A program made the position numbers and the translations under genes. A DNA stretch of 64,000 bases. It comes from Microcebus murinus (lineage: Eukaryota > Chordata > Mammalia > Primates > Cheirogaleidae). The stretch covers positions 22,995,501 to 23,059,500 of the forward strand of contig NC_134117.1 of the NCBI RefSeq assembly GCF_040939455.1, written 5' to 3'. A model generated the notes under the pieces. That model had not been told where the DNA came from and made no database searches. It saw only the letters and a list, made by a program, of their open reading frames with translations. How positions within the stretch are numbered: position 1 is the stretch's first letter; each line of letters opens with the position of its first letter. This document shows positions 36,373 to 50,904 of the stretch, in pieces.

Positions 36373-36909
36373 TACCATAATAAAGACTCTGTTTTAGTAG
36401 ACTTGTCAGGGAGGGAAGGCCTTGAAGGGTGGGTAAGAGGTGAGAAGGGAGGTAGGGGAGAGTGAGCATTTAGAGTGGCAGAAGTGGAAGAGGAGGGGCA
36501 GCAGGAATTCTGCCAGCCCCTCCCACAAGTTGCCTAGTCTTAAGCACATGCCTTGGTGCTCTGTAAGGTGTAATGGCTGCCGAGGACCTAATATCCTTGT
36601 CTCCCTCTCGCCCCTCCTCCACTGCAAGCTCCCTGGGTAATTCATTCGATGTGGTCATCTGTGATGGCTGTGGACCTGTCAGGATGACAGATTAGCCTCA
36701 GGATATCCTTGGTGGAAGGAACTGGATCCATCCCTTGATCACTGCCATGCCTTCTGCTTCACCCTACCTCTTGCTCATTCTGAAAATCACCCTTCTGTTA
36801 GCTTCCAGACCCCTCCAAGCAGGGTCTCCTTACTACCTAATGGTGATCATGCTAACCGCTTGCTGACCATATGAAAAGCATGTCCATGTCCCCATGTCAT
36901 TTAGCTCAT

Positions 36910-37240
36910 CTGATCTTTCACTCATCCAACAAGCATTTATTACGTGCTTACTGTGTGCCAGGCACCACGTCAAGTGCTGCAGATTCCTGGGTGAACCAAA
37001 ACAATTTTACACGCCAGGAAAGGAGGGAGCTTACTGATTAGCTGGGACAACTGGCATTAACCAAAGAGTCACGTGAGTGGACGCGCAGTGACAGACTGAG
37101 GGCAGGATGCTCTGAAGCATGAACGGGAGGCAGCTCTGCAAATTTGGAAGGCTGGGAAGAGTGTTCCGGGCAGAGAGGGCCCAGTGTGGCAGGGAGGGAG
37201 GTGTTTCAGGACCTTGAGCACAACCCTGTGACGTCAGTTT
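36910..37240 (-). repeat. L2 LINE tail
   Basis: CATCCAACAAGCATTTATTA, TACTGTGTGCCAGGCACC and GATGCTCTGAAGC-like downstream sequence follow antisense L2 order. Confidence 0.7.
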
Positions 37241-37362
37241 CTGTTACTGTGGTAAGACCCATTTTACAGGTAGTTCAGGTGAAGCCCAAGCATATCCTTT
37301 TCTCCTGAACTTGGGCAGGGCTTGCTTTGCTGGCAGACCCTGGACAGAGTGGGTCTAGATTT

Positions 37363-37674
<312 letters not shown>

Positions 37675-37904
37675 TAGATTTCTGCTGGGCTCTAAAGTGT
37701 GCTGGGGGCCCTGGAAGGAATTATGCTGCTCACTTAGGGGGAACTCCTAGCACTGGGAGCCTGGGCTCCTGTTTCCCATGGTCTACTGTGTTCCCCAGGA
37801 GGTCTGAGCTGTCTGACACAGGCAGGAGCTGGGGAGCATGCTGGGGGCCAGGATGGGGTTCCTGGCTCAGTCCAGAGAGAGAGAACATGAACAGGGGGAG
37901 CCTT

Positions 37905-38040
37905 CTGAAGGAACTCTGGAGTCAACAGACCTGGACATGCACTTGGATTTACATCTGTGTGGTGTTAGGCAACTCATGAAACCTCTCTGAGCCCAAAATA
38001 TCCTTGCTTGCAAAATGAGGGTGAGGATACCCTAAATGTG
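37905..38040 (+). repeat. Diverged MIR
   Basis: TGGAGTCAACAGACCTGG, GTGTGGTGTTAGGCAACTC and TGCAAAATGAGGGTGAGG keep MIR order. Confidence 0.55.
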
Positions 38041-38519
38041 CCTTTATGCCTGAAATGCCCAGCTAGGAGTCCAGCACATGGTGGGCCTGAGCAACCACAG
38101 GCACCTTTGCTAGCCCATGAAGAGTTCAGGGAACCCTGTGTGTGCAAAGCAGGTCAATGTGTGACTTGTTTAATTTATAAGAGGATTTCTCATTTTATGA
38201 AAAAATTTGCTGACAATTCTTTTGTCTTGGGAGCTCCTCAATGGTTTGAAAAATAAAATAATTTGTTATAGACTACTGTGTTTTACCCAGGAGCACTCCT
38301 GTTCCCAGCTTCCTACAGAACTAAGCCAAGTGAGTCAGCGTTGACTTGAAGGAGAGTCTCTAGGGGTGTGCCACAGGACTCTGTTCTCTGACTTGCATGG
38401 GATTTTGATGGCATCCTGCTCATATTTACAGGTGACACAGGGAGAAAGGAGAGAGGATGCTTCAGGTAACAGGCCAGCTTCTAAAACTACCTTGGAGAAG
38501 GTTGGAATGGAATAGGCAT

Positions 38520-38612
38520 TAATATCATGAATTTTGAATGAACTATCAAGAAGGAAATTAAGAAAACAATTCCATTTATGTTAGCATCAAAAAGGATATA
38601 ACATCCATGTCT
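38520..38612 (+). repeat. Short L1 ORF2-derived fragment
   Basis: GAAATTAAGAAAACAATTCC followed by TAGCATCAAAAAGGAT is a recognisable piece of L1 ORF2 sequence. No intact frame. Confidence 0.65.
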
Positions 38613-39446
38613 TTTTCATGTTTGAAACTCTATGTTCCTTAAACAGTAAATCCCCATCCCTGTTCCCCAGCATGATACCTTGAGTAGATTCTCAAAATAT
38701 GGAACTGTCCTAAAAAGGGAAATGTGATGGGTTTTGATCCATGGAATCAGTTGGCGTAGGCAGGGGCAGCAGGAGATTCGGTTTCCATGGAAGCAGGCAT
38801 GTGAGGTGTCAGGGTTCGGGTTGCCTGGGAGCTCAGCGGAGCCGGCAGCACAGGTGACACTCCGGATCCTGGGGATGCAGTTGCAGAAGTCACATTCCTT
38901 AGAGCGCACCCAGAAGGTCAGGATTTAGACAGTTAAGACAGAGGGGCGTGGGGAGACTCTGTGTTCTGCTCTCTCAGACTGTCTACACCCGTCTGCACAG
39001 GGGAAGGTTGCATTCAGCTCCCAGCGCACACTTTATGAGAAGAGGGTATGGAGAGGGCCACCTGGGTGGTGGAAGGCACAGGAGAAGTGGGGCGGTTAGC
39101 CTCGAGCAGAGCAGAGGAGATTCAGGGAGAGGGGACTCTTTCAGCAGGAGTCTGATCTGTCCTCCGTGGCCCCAGAGTGGCTTCAGATCAATATAAGGAA
39201 GATATGCTGATGGTACCATGTCCAGAGGCTGCGTTTTCAGCTTGTGACTTCCCTCCCTGTTGACCCAGCCTCTGTGCTGGTGCTGGAGTTGCTGGGAGCC
39301 GGGGCCAGTCTCTGTCCCACTGCAGCCTTCCTCCAAATAAGCCCCACCCAGACACAGAAAAGCCCAGAGAACAGAGAATGTTAGAAGCTGGGGGAGGCCC
39401 GGCAGTCATTTCCTAACTCTGCCCTTTCCCTTATCTTCCCATTTTA

Positions 39447-39784
39447 TTTTATTTTATTTTATTTTATTTTATTTTATTTTATTTTATTTTATTTTATTAT
39501 GTTTGAGACAGCGTCTCGCTGTCGCCCTGGGTAGAGTGCCGTGGCGTCATCATAGCTCACTGAAACCTCAAACTCTTGGGCTCAAGCGGCCCTTCTGCTT
39601 CAGCTTCACAAGTAGCTGGGACTACAGGCATACGCCATGATGCCCAGATAATTTTTCTATTTTTGGTAGAGACGGGGTCTCGCTCTTGCTCAGGCTGCTC
39701 TGAAACTCCTGAGCTCAAGTGATCCTCCTGCCTCAGACTCCCAGAGTGCTAGGATTACAGGCATGAGCCACTGCGTCCAGCCTG
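39447..39784 (-). mobile_element. Dimeric Alu with (ATTTT)n tail microsatellite
   Basis: The A-tail has become roughly twelve ATTTT units. The body runs from TTTGAGACAGCGTCTCGC to GCCACTGCGTCCAGCC; it has CTCTTGCTCAGGCTG but no linker block. A perfect 13-bp target duplication, TCTTCCCATTTTA, lies at 39434-39446 and 39785-39797. Confidence 0.93.
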
Positions 39785-40334
39785 TCTTCCCATTTTAAAG
39801 ACAAGGAAATTGAGGCCCAAAGCCCCTGACAGAACCCTGTCCTCCATCCCTGCCCACTCTTGGTGCCTACTGAGCCTCTCCTCTGCCCTCTGGAGGCTTC
39901 TACAGCAGGAGGAGGGTGCCAGTCCTGGCGGGTCAGTGCATGAGAGGTTGCCCAGGGGAGTGCCAGGTTGGGGACATTCCTCAGGGCTTCAAGCTTTCAA
40001 AATAGCCTGGCAAGCCTGTGAGCTTCCTCCTAGGGGCTGGGACGTGGCCACCAGCTGGCAGGGGACAGCATGAGGGAGCACTCTCAGTGGGGGTTGGGGT
40101 GTGGATGCTGAGACGTCTATTTTCATCTCTGCAGGAGACAGCGAGGCCTTGGCAAGCTGTCTGGCAAGGCGAGGCTGTCCCAGCTGAGGCCAGCACCCTG
40201 CCCGCTTCCCCTCCTTCCCCCAGCTCAGCCACCTCTGCAGCCCCACCCCCACCCCCTGCCTCCCACCCCCTGGGCTCACCAAGCTCCCTCCATTTTCCAG
40301 GAGTCCATGGGTTGTAGTATGAGGCACACCATGA

Positions 40335-40568
40335 TGCAGGGGAAAAAACACAGGGTTTGAAACCAGGCCCACCAGGATTGGAATCCAAGCTCACTACATC
40401 CTGGCTGTGTGACCTCGGGCAAGTCACTGACCCTGTCAGAACCTCAGCATCTTCATCTGTTAGGTGGGGATCCCGCTTGTACCCATTCCCAGGATTTGTT
40501 ATGGGTCACCTGCGTTTACTTGCACATGGCTGCCTCCAGCACAGAGCCTAGCACATGGAACTCGCTAG
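40335..40568 (+). repeat. MIR SINE
   Basis: GATTGGAATCCAAGCTCAC, GGCTGTGTGACCTCGGGCAAG and AGAGCCTAGCACATGGAAC match MIR. Confidence 0.75.
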
Positions 40569-40769
40569 GGTGGCTTCCGTCCCTTCCTTGGGTGCCATGA
40601 AGTCTCGGTGCGCTGTGACTTGGCTGGCCAGAACAATGCTCCCAACCCTGGGGGGGCCTTGGTCAAACCAGACCTGATTAAGGAAGGGTTAAAGATTGAA
40701 TCCGTGTCCTGAGTCAGGAATGTCACCTTCTTAGACAAAGCCAGCACTGCCTTAAAGAGGAAGTATGCA

Positions 40770-41185
<416 letters not shown>

Positions 41186-41239
41186 CTACCTAGACTAGCC
41201 TTGGGCATAGTTGCAAAGTATTTATTCTAAAGATTCCTA

Positions 41240-41640
41240 GAACAACTTGATGGATACTGCCAGAGACATCTTTGAACATATAACTTGACACACTTTGGGG
41301 AGTTTATTCCCCAAGATAAATTTCGAGCAGGGGAATCAGTGGGTCAAAGAGTTTGCATTTCTCATTTTGATATATGTTGGCAAATGGCCCTCCAGAAAGA
41401 ATTCACCTCCCTCCCACAAAGTATAAGACACATCTATTGCCTCATAACTTCATCAGCCCTGGTCTTATCAAACATGAATGATTTTGCCAGCCAGATAGGG
41501 GAGAAATACTGTCTTATAGTTCTCATTTGGCTTTTTCCAGTTGCACGTGAGATTGAGCATCTTGTCTTGTATGGATTGGCCGTTCACATTTCTTTTTTTG
41601 GTAAATGACTATTTGCATACTTGGCCCATTTACAGTTTTC
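41240..41640 (-). repeat. L1/HAL1-type fragment, antisense
   Basis: GTGGGTCAAAGAGTTTGCAT, GGCAAATGGCCCTCCAGAAAG, GAGATTGAGCATCTTGTC and TACTTGGCCCATTTACAG follow the order of a reverse L1-type 3' region. Confidence 0.75.
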
Positions 41641-42374
41641 TTTTGGATGGTTCAGCTCATTACTTGGGATTTGCAGGATTGCTCCCCGGAGAGAGGGGGA
41701 TTCTCTAAGGGGGCCTGGGGTACTTGGCAGTTTCCTTTTGGGCTGTGAGATGGAAATAAGCTGCTTCACCCTGGCTGAGAAGGGGCTGCCCTGGCTTGCT
41801 CCGCGCTTCCCGGTGCTCTCCTTGTGAACAGGGATGAAGGTGCTGCTCCCCAGCCCTGCGGCCCCTGCAATGCTGAGCAGAGCATCAGGGCGGGGCTTGT
41901 GGGAGGCTGGGCGAAGGGCTTGGTGCGGGACCCACTGCTTCTTGCATTAGGAGAGTGGAGGCCATGGCAGGAGGCCGGGGAAGAACCCATGGGTGTGTGC
42001 AGCTGTGTGAGAACCCCAGAATCTCTGTGGGGGACTTGAGCGGCCAGGGGTCACATCTACGTGGGAAGCACCCTGGCTTTGCTTAGAGTGTGTATAACAA
42101 AAATAGCAAGTTTGCCGAAGTTGCTTTTGTGTATAATATATCTGACATCCAGAAAAGGTCAATTGTCTATTACCCAAGAGAAATAATTATAAAAATCAGT
42201 CAAATAAGAAGGATGAAATAAATAATAAAAACAACAGATCTCCCGCTTGTATTTAGAGCCGGCTGACGGAGATTGCAAAGCAGGGGACAGAGCCTCCCTT
42301 GGCACCGCCACTGGTGTGAGAATTCCCGGGAAATCTAGGAAATGAGAAGAGTGAACTACCACACACTGTTTTCT

Positions 42375-42565
42375 GCGGCCAGGCATGCGCTAAGCACTCT
42401 GCACGTGTTATCCCATTTAATCCTCACTCAAACCATCCACTGCGTGTCCTCTGATTACCCTCATTTTGTAGGTGAGGAAGTGGAGGCTCAGAGAAATCAG
42501 ATAATTTGTCCAAGATCTTACACCAGGTAAGAGGCAAAGCTAGGATTTAATACCTGAATCTGTTT
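42375..42565 (-). repeat. MIR SINE
   Basis: TATCCCATTTAATCCTCACTC, GGTGAGGAAGTGGAGGCTCAG and GCAAAGCTAGGATTTAATACC are in antisense MIR order. Confidence 0.8.
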
Positions 42566-44339
42566 GGTGCCCCACACTGGGCTTCCCTATCTTTCCTCCC
42601 CAGCCCTGATCTCTTGTTTAAAGCTGGGGGTTGGGTTCCCCTTAGAGGGTGGGAGGCAGGGGCTGCAGTTCTGGCTGAGCGCCCCAGCCCCGCTCTGCAG
42701 CCCAGCTGGCATCTCAGAAGACAGGGTGGGGACAGGCGGGCCCCCCTTATTGGGGGCTTCGGTGTGCAGCCTGGGAGGGCTGGAATCTATAGCTCACGCC
42801 TTTCCCTGCATGGGCCTGGGTGTGAGCAAGGGTGTGGGGAGGGGGCCAGCTCCCTGGGGGGTGGGCTCTGGCCAAGTGAAACAGGCTGAGGTCAGAGGGA
42901 GGGGGCCAGGGAATGCTAGGATGACGTGACTTGGTGGGGCCTGGGGGGAGGGCTGGCTGTGTGTCTCTCCTCTCACCTCCTCCGCCTGATGAGGAATCAG
43001 GCAATGGGGCGGGAAGCCCAGCTCGATGCGGCCCCTGGCAGGCTTCCCTGGCCGCCGCGCAGGGCTCGTCTCCAGCCAGCTTGGCAGGGCGCTTCAGCCT
43101 CTTCCCGAGGGGCCTAGGAGCAAATGACATCCTGGAGTTGAGTTGGCCGTGGCTGAGAGGAGGGTCCCCCCTGGCCACGTGGCAGGAAGGGGCAGGGAGA
43201 AGTGGTGGGGGCTCAGAAGACATGACCTGGTACCCCCTTCCCTCATCCCGTTTGCTCGGGATTTTGAGCGAAGTTTGGGGGAAGTTTAAAAGGTCTGCTC
43301 TCAGATCCGGTGCCTGGGAGCAAACGGAGCATAAAACAAAGTCTTTGACTTCTAGCACTCCGTCCCTCTCATTTTTCAAAAGGTGCTGACACTCTGCACT
43401 GAACCCCTCAAGGCCTTAGTCATTGTTTGAACTGTCCAGAAACGAGCAGGTGAAGCACCTCGTGTACTGCCAGGAGGCAGGGGGGCCCCGCTGAGACTCT
43501 GAGACCTGTTCCAGTCCCTCCATCGCAACCGGACTGTGGCCCGTCTGGGGTTCCAGAGCCTTTGGGGTGGTTGTCTCAATGTCCAAACGTCCCCTCCTAG
43601 GCGTTTCCTCCTCTAGCGACCCCACGAGTTTTGCTGCCTGCATTCTCATGGCCAAGCCTGGCTTCCCTGTCCTGCCTGCCACTTGCTTGGAACTGGGGGT
43701 GGGGGGCCGGCTCCTTCATCCTCATCTCTTCCTCCTGTGGTCCTTAGATCTCCCCCACGCCTGTTCTCGCCTTACTCTCCGGTCCCTAACCACACCAGGT
43801 TCCCCACCTAGAAACACTTGAGCTAGCTTTGACCTCTGCTTCTCCGCCCCTCCCCCTTGTCCCCTCTCTGCCCGCATCATTCCCTCAAGCCTCAGAGCCA
43901 GGGACTCTCACCTCCTGCCACCAGCCACTTGCTACCTTGGGCTCCAGGATCCAGCCACCCATGGCTCCCACCCAGCTCAGGCTATTTCATGTCCTCCCCA
44001 CCCCCCAGCCTTTGTCTCTGCTCTTTCTTCTGCCTCAGATACCCACCACCATGACAACCCTCTCCTCTCCTCCCAGCCTGCCTTCCTCATCTTTCATCCG
44101 TCACCTCCCTTCCAGTGTCACCTCCTCTGGGAAGCCAGCGTCTTCCCAGCTTGGTGCCCCTCCTGGGGTTCCCCAGGAACATGCATGGCTCCTGGTCTAG
44201 CTTTACAGCACATTACCCTTAGTGCTGCTCTTTGTCACCAGGCTGGAGCTCTGCTGGGACCAGAGCTTTATGTGACTTTGTACCACCGGTGTCTAGTGCA
44301 GAGCCCAGCACATAGGAAGCACCCACTGCTTTGCTGGAC

Positions 44340-44475
44340 TGGACTGAATTTTATCAGACAGTAACATGTCTTTGTTGAGGACCTACCACACGCTCACCTG
44401 ATTAGATATTGTAAGGACAAGGGATGTCTGGATCAAATATTTGCTTTCAAGGATCTAATGACCCAGTTGAAGACA
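44340..44475 (-). repeat. L2-like fragment
   Basis: TTGTTGAGGACCTACCACACG followed by TTTCAAGGATCTAATGACC resembles an antisense L2 tail. Confidence 0.45.
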
Positions 44476-45001
44476 GTTCTGGGAATGGGTTGGGGAAATG
44501 GTCACACACAGAATCGACAATCTGAATCTCATGCTGAAGTGGGCACTGTGGCTACAGGTGCCCACAGGCGGATCAGAGGAGGGGAGAGCTGTGGGCAGAG
44601 AGGGGCCCCGTGAGGCCTGGATGGCGGCAGGGGTGGGAACAGATGGAGGAAGGCTGGGCCGAACCCACGGTCAGGACTGTCAATCGAGGGAGAAACGTGT
44701 TTCTGGGGAAGGTGAGCTGGTTTCACCTAGTCGTGGATCTTCCAGTGTCAGGACAGGGTCAGCGGATTTTAAATGCAGTTTCTCTTTCCTGGAGGCCAAA
44801 CAGGAGCTGATGGCGTTCCCAGTTTTGCTGCTTGATTGGGAAATTTTTACTGTACGCCAGGGTCTGCTGGGGCCAGCGAACTCTCCAGGCAAAGAGAGCA
44901 GGATGTTTCAGGAATCAGTTCTTTCCAGTGCTCAGCGTTATTAGAGGACCCAGGTTCTTTCTTTTTGCGTCTCAGGTGCATTCTCTTAAAGTAAGGCTTT
45001 T

Positions 45002-45136
45002 AGCCGGACACAGTGGTGCACACCTGTAGTCCCAACTACTTGGGAGGTAGTTGGGAGGAGGATTGCATGAGCCCAGGGGTTCGAATCCAGCCTGGGAAAC
45101 ATATTGAGAGTCTCTTATCTACAAGAAAAAAAAAAA
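45002..45136 (+). mobile_element. Alu monomer
   Basis: A single monomer, AGCCGGACACAGTGGTGCAC to an A-tail. It carries a small internal duplication (ACTTGGGAGG-TAGTTGGGAGG). Flanks AAAGTAAGGCTTT and AAAGTCAAGCTTT look like a decayed target duplication. Confidence 0.8.
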
Positions 45137-45159
45137 GTCAAGCTTTCTCCCTAATCAGT

Positions 45160-45420
45160 TAGGTACAGCTATCGTGTGCCAGTGCTGGTGATCAGCAACA
45201 TGATCAGCGCAGAGATGACTGCAGAGGTCCAGCACAAGTTTCCTCCGGGATTAATGGACATGACATGATCTCTACCCACACAACATGCTGTGCACCAGAT
45301 GAGGGGGCACAGGCAGCGCCAGGGTGGAGGTAATCCAGGGGGGTTTCTAGGAGATGGTGGGTCTTAATTCAACCTTGGAGAATTAGGCTGGGAAGATGGA
45401 GAAATGGAGTCCTTCCTGGC
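45160..45420 (-). repeat. L2-like fragment
   Basis: GTACAGCTATCGTGTGCCAG, then a middle stretch with GTCTTAATTCAACCTTGGAG, fits an antisense L2 with much divergence. Confidence 0.45.
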
Positions 45421-45465
45421 AAGAACGCCATAACCAAGAGTGACATCTTCTCCCTTCTGATTTTT

Positions 45466-46985
<1,520 letters not shown>

Positions 46986-47364
46986 ACTTTGTACCCTTTG
47001 ACCAACATCTCCCCGTTTCCCCAACTCCCCACCCCTGGTAACCCCTGTTCTACTCTCTGCTTCAGTCACTGATGTAGGCTCATGGGCGTGGGTAGCAAGG
47101 CTGCCAAAGAAAGCCCAGGTATAGCCACAGCTCCGAACTAATGAACCCGAACTGTCTTGTTTGTTTTTCCCCATTTGAGCTGATGAATTTTAAAACTGGA
47201 GGCAGGACTTGGAGAGAAAGCAGCACATACAAACTCCCTAACTAGATCTTTTGAAGGCAGAGCTGACTCTTAGTAGTACAAATTACACTGTGATATTGCT
47301 TTCCACTTCAAGAGTATTTTTTTTTAGCTAGCCTAGTGGTCTTTTTGGTCTTGGTCCAGCCTAG

Positions 47365-47510
47365 TGGTTCTCAACCCCGGAACAACCTGGGGAGCTCTTA
47401 AAACTACCAATACTCACCCCGTCTTCCAAGATTCTGACTTAAATCCTAGGCAGTAGTGTTTTTAAAGCACCCCAGGTGATTGTAATGTGCAGCTAGGGTT
47501 GCAGACCTTG
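47365..47510 (+). mobile_element. MER5/MER20-type hAT DNA transposon relic
   Basis: TAGTGGTTCTCAACCCCGG, ACCTGGGGAGCTCTTAAAAC and CCCAGGTGATTGTAATGTGC are typical of short non-autonomous hAT elements. I do not separate MER5 from MER20. Confidence 0.75.
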
Positions 47511-47640
47511 GCTGCAGGCGTTTAGCATTGGACCTGGAATTCCCTGTAGCCCCGCAAGAACGAGCGAATGCTGGATGTCAGCATGACATCCAAGAGTTGG
47601 CGTGAGCCAGAGGACAAGCTAAGAGGATGTAATTGTTTTC

Positions 47641-47796
47641 TTTTCTTTAGAGATAGGGTCTCGCTATGTTGCCTAGGCTAGAGTGCAGTGGTGCAGTAAT
47701 AGCTCACTGAAGCCTCCAACTCCTGGGCTCAAGGGATCCTCCCACCTTGGCCTCCCAAGATGCTGGGACTGCAGGCATGAGCCACCATGCCCAGCC
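47641..47796 (-). mobile_element. Alu monomer
   Basis: A single monomer from TTTAGAGATAGGGTCTCGC to CCACCATGCCCAGCC. No clear target duplication. Confidence 0.85.
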
Positions 47797-47804
47797 AGGT
47801 TTTT

Positions 47805-48640
47805 AAGATGGAAATATTGTTTTAAATTATGAAATCTATACACTTTCAAAAGAAATGAAATAATATAGAAATATACAAAGTAGAAAGTCAAACTGTTTCC
47901 ATTTCTACTTCTCTGTATCCTTCCTCCAAGTAACCACTGTTATCAGTTTGTTGTGTTTTTCTTTTTAATGTACACGTATGTGCAGATACCCAAACCCCCC
48001 ATACACACAAGCCCAGGTAAATGTAACCATATGGTATCATACCATTTTGTAATCTTTTTTTTTTTCGTTTCTCAATATACTGTGGACCCATAATGATATA
48101 GAAAGGTTCAATGCTGTATATGGAAACTTAAATAAAAAAACAAATGATGCAGAAATTTGATCCACTTCATCTTTCATAGAGTATATGAACCATAATTTAT
48201 AATTTATTTGACCTTTTTTTTTTTTTTTGAGACAATCTCCCTATGTCACCCTGGGTAGAATGCAGTGGCATCATTGTAGCTCACTGCAACCTCAAACTCC
48301 TGGGCTAAAGCGATCCTCCTGCCTAAGCCTCCTGAGTAGCTGGGACTACAGGCATGAGCCACTGTGCTGGCCATATTTGACCTTTTTTATCAGTAGACAT
48401 TCAATATTCCTTATTATTTACTGCAAAGAACATCTTTTATGTGTATATACACAACACACATATACCCATACAACATACATACACACACTCGTGTAAATAA
48501 TTCCTTGGAGGTCAAATCACCCAGTCAAAGGGAATGCAAGTTTGGGGATAAAGATTGCCAAAATGCCCTCCAAAAAGAGTGTTCCAGTCTAGCCCATTCA
48601 ACAAAATTCCTAATGACAGCTATTTGCCTTGTGTCAAAAG
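47805..48640 (-). repeat. L1/HAL1-type fragment, antisense, split by an Alu monomer
   Basis: AAGTAACCACTGTTATCAG, GTAACCATATGGTATCATACC, CAAATCACCCAGTCAAAGGG and GCCAAAATGCCCTCCAAAAAG are in reverse L1-type order on both sides of the monomer. Confidence 0.7.
48220..48373 (-). mobile_element. Alu monomer with perfect target duplication
   Basis: A single monomer (TTTTTTGAGACAATCTCCC to GAGCCACTGTGCTGG) flanked by the 15-bp perfect duplication TATTTGACCTTTTTT at 48205-48219 and 48374-48388, showing that it moved as a monomer and is not a broken dimer. Confidence 0.93.
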
Positions 48641-49084
48641 TTGGGTTTTGCTGAGCACAGCAGAGAGGAAGGTGTGAGTGTGTCAGATGGTGGGAAGGAA
48701 GCAGTGGGGTCACTTCCCCTGCAGGCTGTGTGCAGAGGAGGCTGCTGGCCTCTGGCCTTCCCTGGCTGCTGTGTTTCCCAGGAAGAGGAAACCATGCTGT
48801 GTGCATTAACCTTTGCCTCCCTCTCTCCAGGGTGTGACGGTGGCACGGGGCACGTTCACAGGATGTGTGTGTCGAGGTCAGGGGCCTGGGTCAGTCATTG
48901 ATTGGGGAGTGTGTGGAATGAGAATCCCCTTTTTCTGACCCTTTCCTAGATGCACTGGGTTGTATCCAAGTACCCTGGAAGCCCAGGAGTGTAATTCTTT
49001 TGATGGTTCAGGAGAGGATACATTTGTTTAAAGTTTCCAGGACTCTAGCTCCTGAAAGTCAATGTGCACTGAGTTCCGCCCCCG

Positions 49085-49097
49085 CCCCCCCCCCCCC
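49085..49097. repeat. C13 homopolymer
   Basis: Thirteen consecutive C inside CCCGCC...CTGC; indels in the assembly are likely here. Confidence 0.9.
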
Positions 49098-49509
49098 TGC
49101 AATTTCCATTGTGGGGTGAACCTTGTCCCCCCCAGCTTGGGCACACTGCCACCCTTGCTGGGCTTCTGGGCACTGCCCAAGATGTCCACTGCCCATTGCT
49201 GGGCCTCTCCACTGGAGCGCCTGCAGGCCGGAGGTGGTCAAACTTGTTTGCTCTGCTGAACTGTCTGGGGACCAGAGGGAGGTGGCAGGGTTGAAGGGAG
49301 GAAGGTACAAAGGTCCAGCCACATACCCCCAGGTACTCTAGAGAATGATCCAGTGGGGACCATGCCCAGAACTCTGGAAACCCAAAGTGGGTTCCTTTCC
49401 AGTCCTAGTGCCAATTGGGGCCCCAGAATCTTCTAGGGGAAGAGACTAAAATTCTTCCAGTGTAAGAGATTGTGCTGGTCACTTTGAAGGGGAAGAACGG
49501 GGAAGGGAA

Positions 49510-49650
49510 GTCACATTTATGGAACACCTATGATGGCCCAGGCACTGTGGTTGTGCTTTCCCTGTGTTCTCATTAATACTCACGGTGTGGCAGGTATTCT
49601 TACCCCCATTTCATAGATGGGGAGAGGAGGCTCAGAGAGAGTAGTAAGTT
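49510..49650 (-). repeat. MIR fragment
   Basis: CCTATGATGGCCCAGGCACTG, CCCCCATTTCATAGATGGGG and GAGGCTCAGAGAGAG match antisense MIR. Confidence 0.75.
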
Positions 49651-49859
49651 TTTATGAAACTGATCTGATTGATTCTAAACCATGCAAAAGAGAGTGCTGG
49701 TCCTCATACAAGGATCCCCACCCACCTGCCTCAATAGATCCCCTGAACGTGAAGCACCCAGTTGACAGGGCAGCAGGTTGAACCACTAGGGCAAATCTTG
49801 TGTCAGGGACTCTGTCTTGTTCCAGGCAGCCTGTCATTATTAAAGAGGATGACGTGGTC

Positions 49860-50080
49860 AGGTTACAGAGTGAACAGCTGTGTTTGAATCTGAGCTCCAT
49901 CACTTGCTACGGACATGACCTCAGTTAGATCAGTCACCTCTCTAGGCCTTGGTCTCTTCATTTGCAAACTGGAGATGATAACAACTGTCTTAATAGAATT
50001 ATTGTAAAGAACAAATGAGAGAATCTGAACAAAGGGCTTAGCAATGCCTGGAACGTAGTAAGTACTCAATAAATGGGCAT
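49860..50080 (+). repeat. MIR SINE
   Basis: GTTTGAATCTGAGCTCCATC, TAGGCCTTGGTCTCTTCATT, ATGAGAGAATCTGAAC and GTAGTAAGTACTCAATAAATG span a near-complete MIR that follows an antisense MIR, forming an inverted pair. Confidence 0.85.
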
Positions 50081-50189
50081 GGTCATTAGTGTTCTTGCTA
50101 TTCTTGATGAATCCAATTGATCATGTGTACAAGAAGAAGGTTTGGAAGAGCTGACATTTTCCCCTCCCCTCCCCTCCCTTCCTCTCCTC

Positions 50190-50480
50190 ATTTTTGTTAG
50201 AGACGAGGTCTTGCTGTCACCCAGACTAGAGCACAGTGGTGTGATCATAGCTCACTGTAGCCTCAAACTCCTGGGCTCTCAGCAATACTTCCACCTCAGC
50301 CTCCTGAGTAACTGGGACAACAGGTGTGTGTCATCACACCTTTCTAATTGTTTTATTTTTTGTAGAGACAGGGTCTCACCATATTGCCTAGGCTGGTCTC
50401 AAACTCCTGGCCTTAAGCAGTCCTCCCACCTTGGCCTCCCGAAGTGCTAGGGTTATAAATGTGAGCCATCGTGCATGGCC
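50190..50480 (-). mobile_element. Old dimeric Alu (J-like)
   Basis: From TTTTTGTTAGAGACGAGGTC to CGTGCATGGCC, without the lineage linker block and with many substitutions. Preceded by a (CCCCT)n tract at 50160-50188. Confidence 0.88.
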
Positions 50481-50760
50481 TGAACCATTTTTTTTAAGGT
50501 CTAGGTAGGGCTGTGAATCATGGGAGCTCCTAGTTTATACACTCATTTCCCCTCCAGGAAACAAAACAAAAAAAAAAAAGAAAGAAAGAAAAGAAAAAGC
50601 CTCTGACCCTGGAGGGGCTGGACATAGCATGCCCATCCTTTCATCGGACACTCCCAGGTACTGTCATTGTTTTCTCCAGCCCTGGGCAGCAGAGCTATTT
50701 TTTTGCTCGTTTACTTTCCCAGACTGGGCTTGTTATTAGTAGTGGTTCCACCACTGCCGG

Positions 50761-50786
50761 GCATGTGTACGTGTGTGCGCGCGCGC
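50761..50786. repeat. 26-nt strictly alternating purine-pyrimidine tract
   Basis: GCATGTGTACGTGTG then (TGCGCGC...) alternates at every base, with a (GC)5 core, a favourable Z-DNA sequence. Confidence 0.85.
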
Positions 50787-50904
50787 TCGTGAATGTTCAT
50801 CCATGTCCCCAGGCCCTACTTCCTGCTTCCCTTTTATTTCTAGCCTGGTCAAATGGAAAGAAATCAATTCACTCTCCCTTTTCCCCCTTTCCTGGGTGTC
50901 TAAA

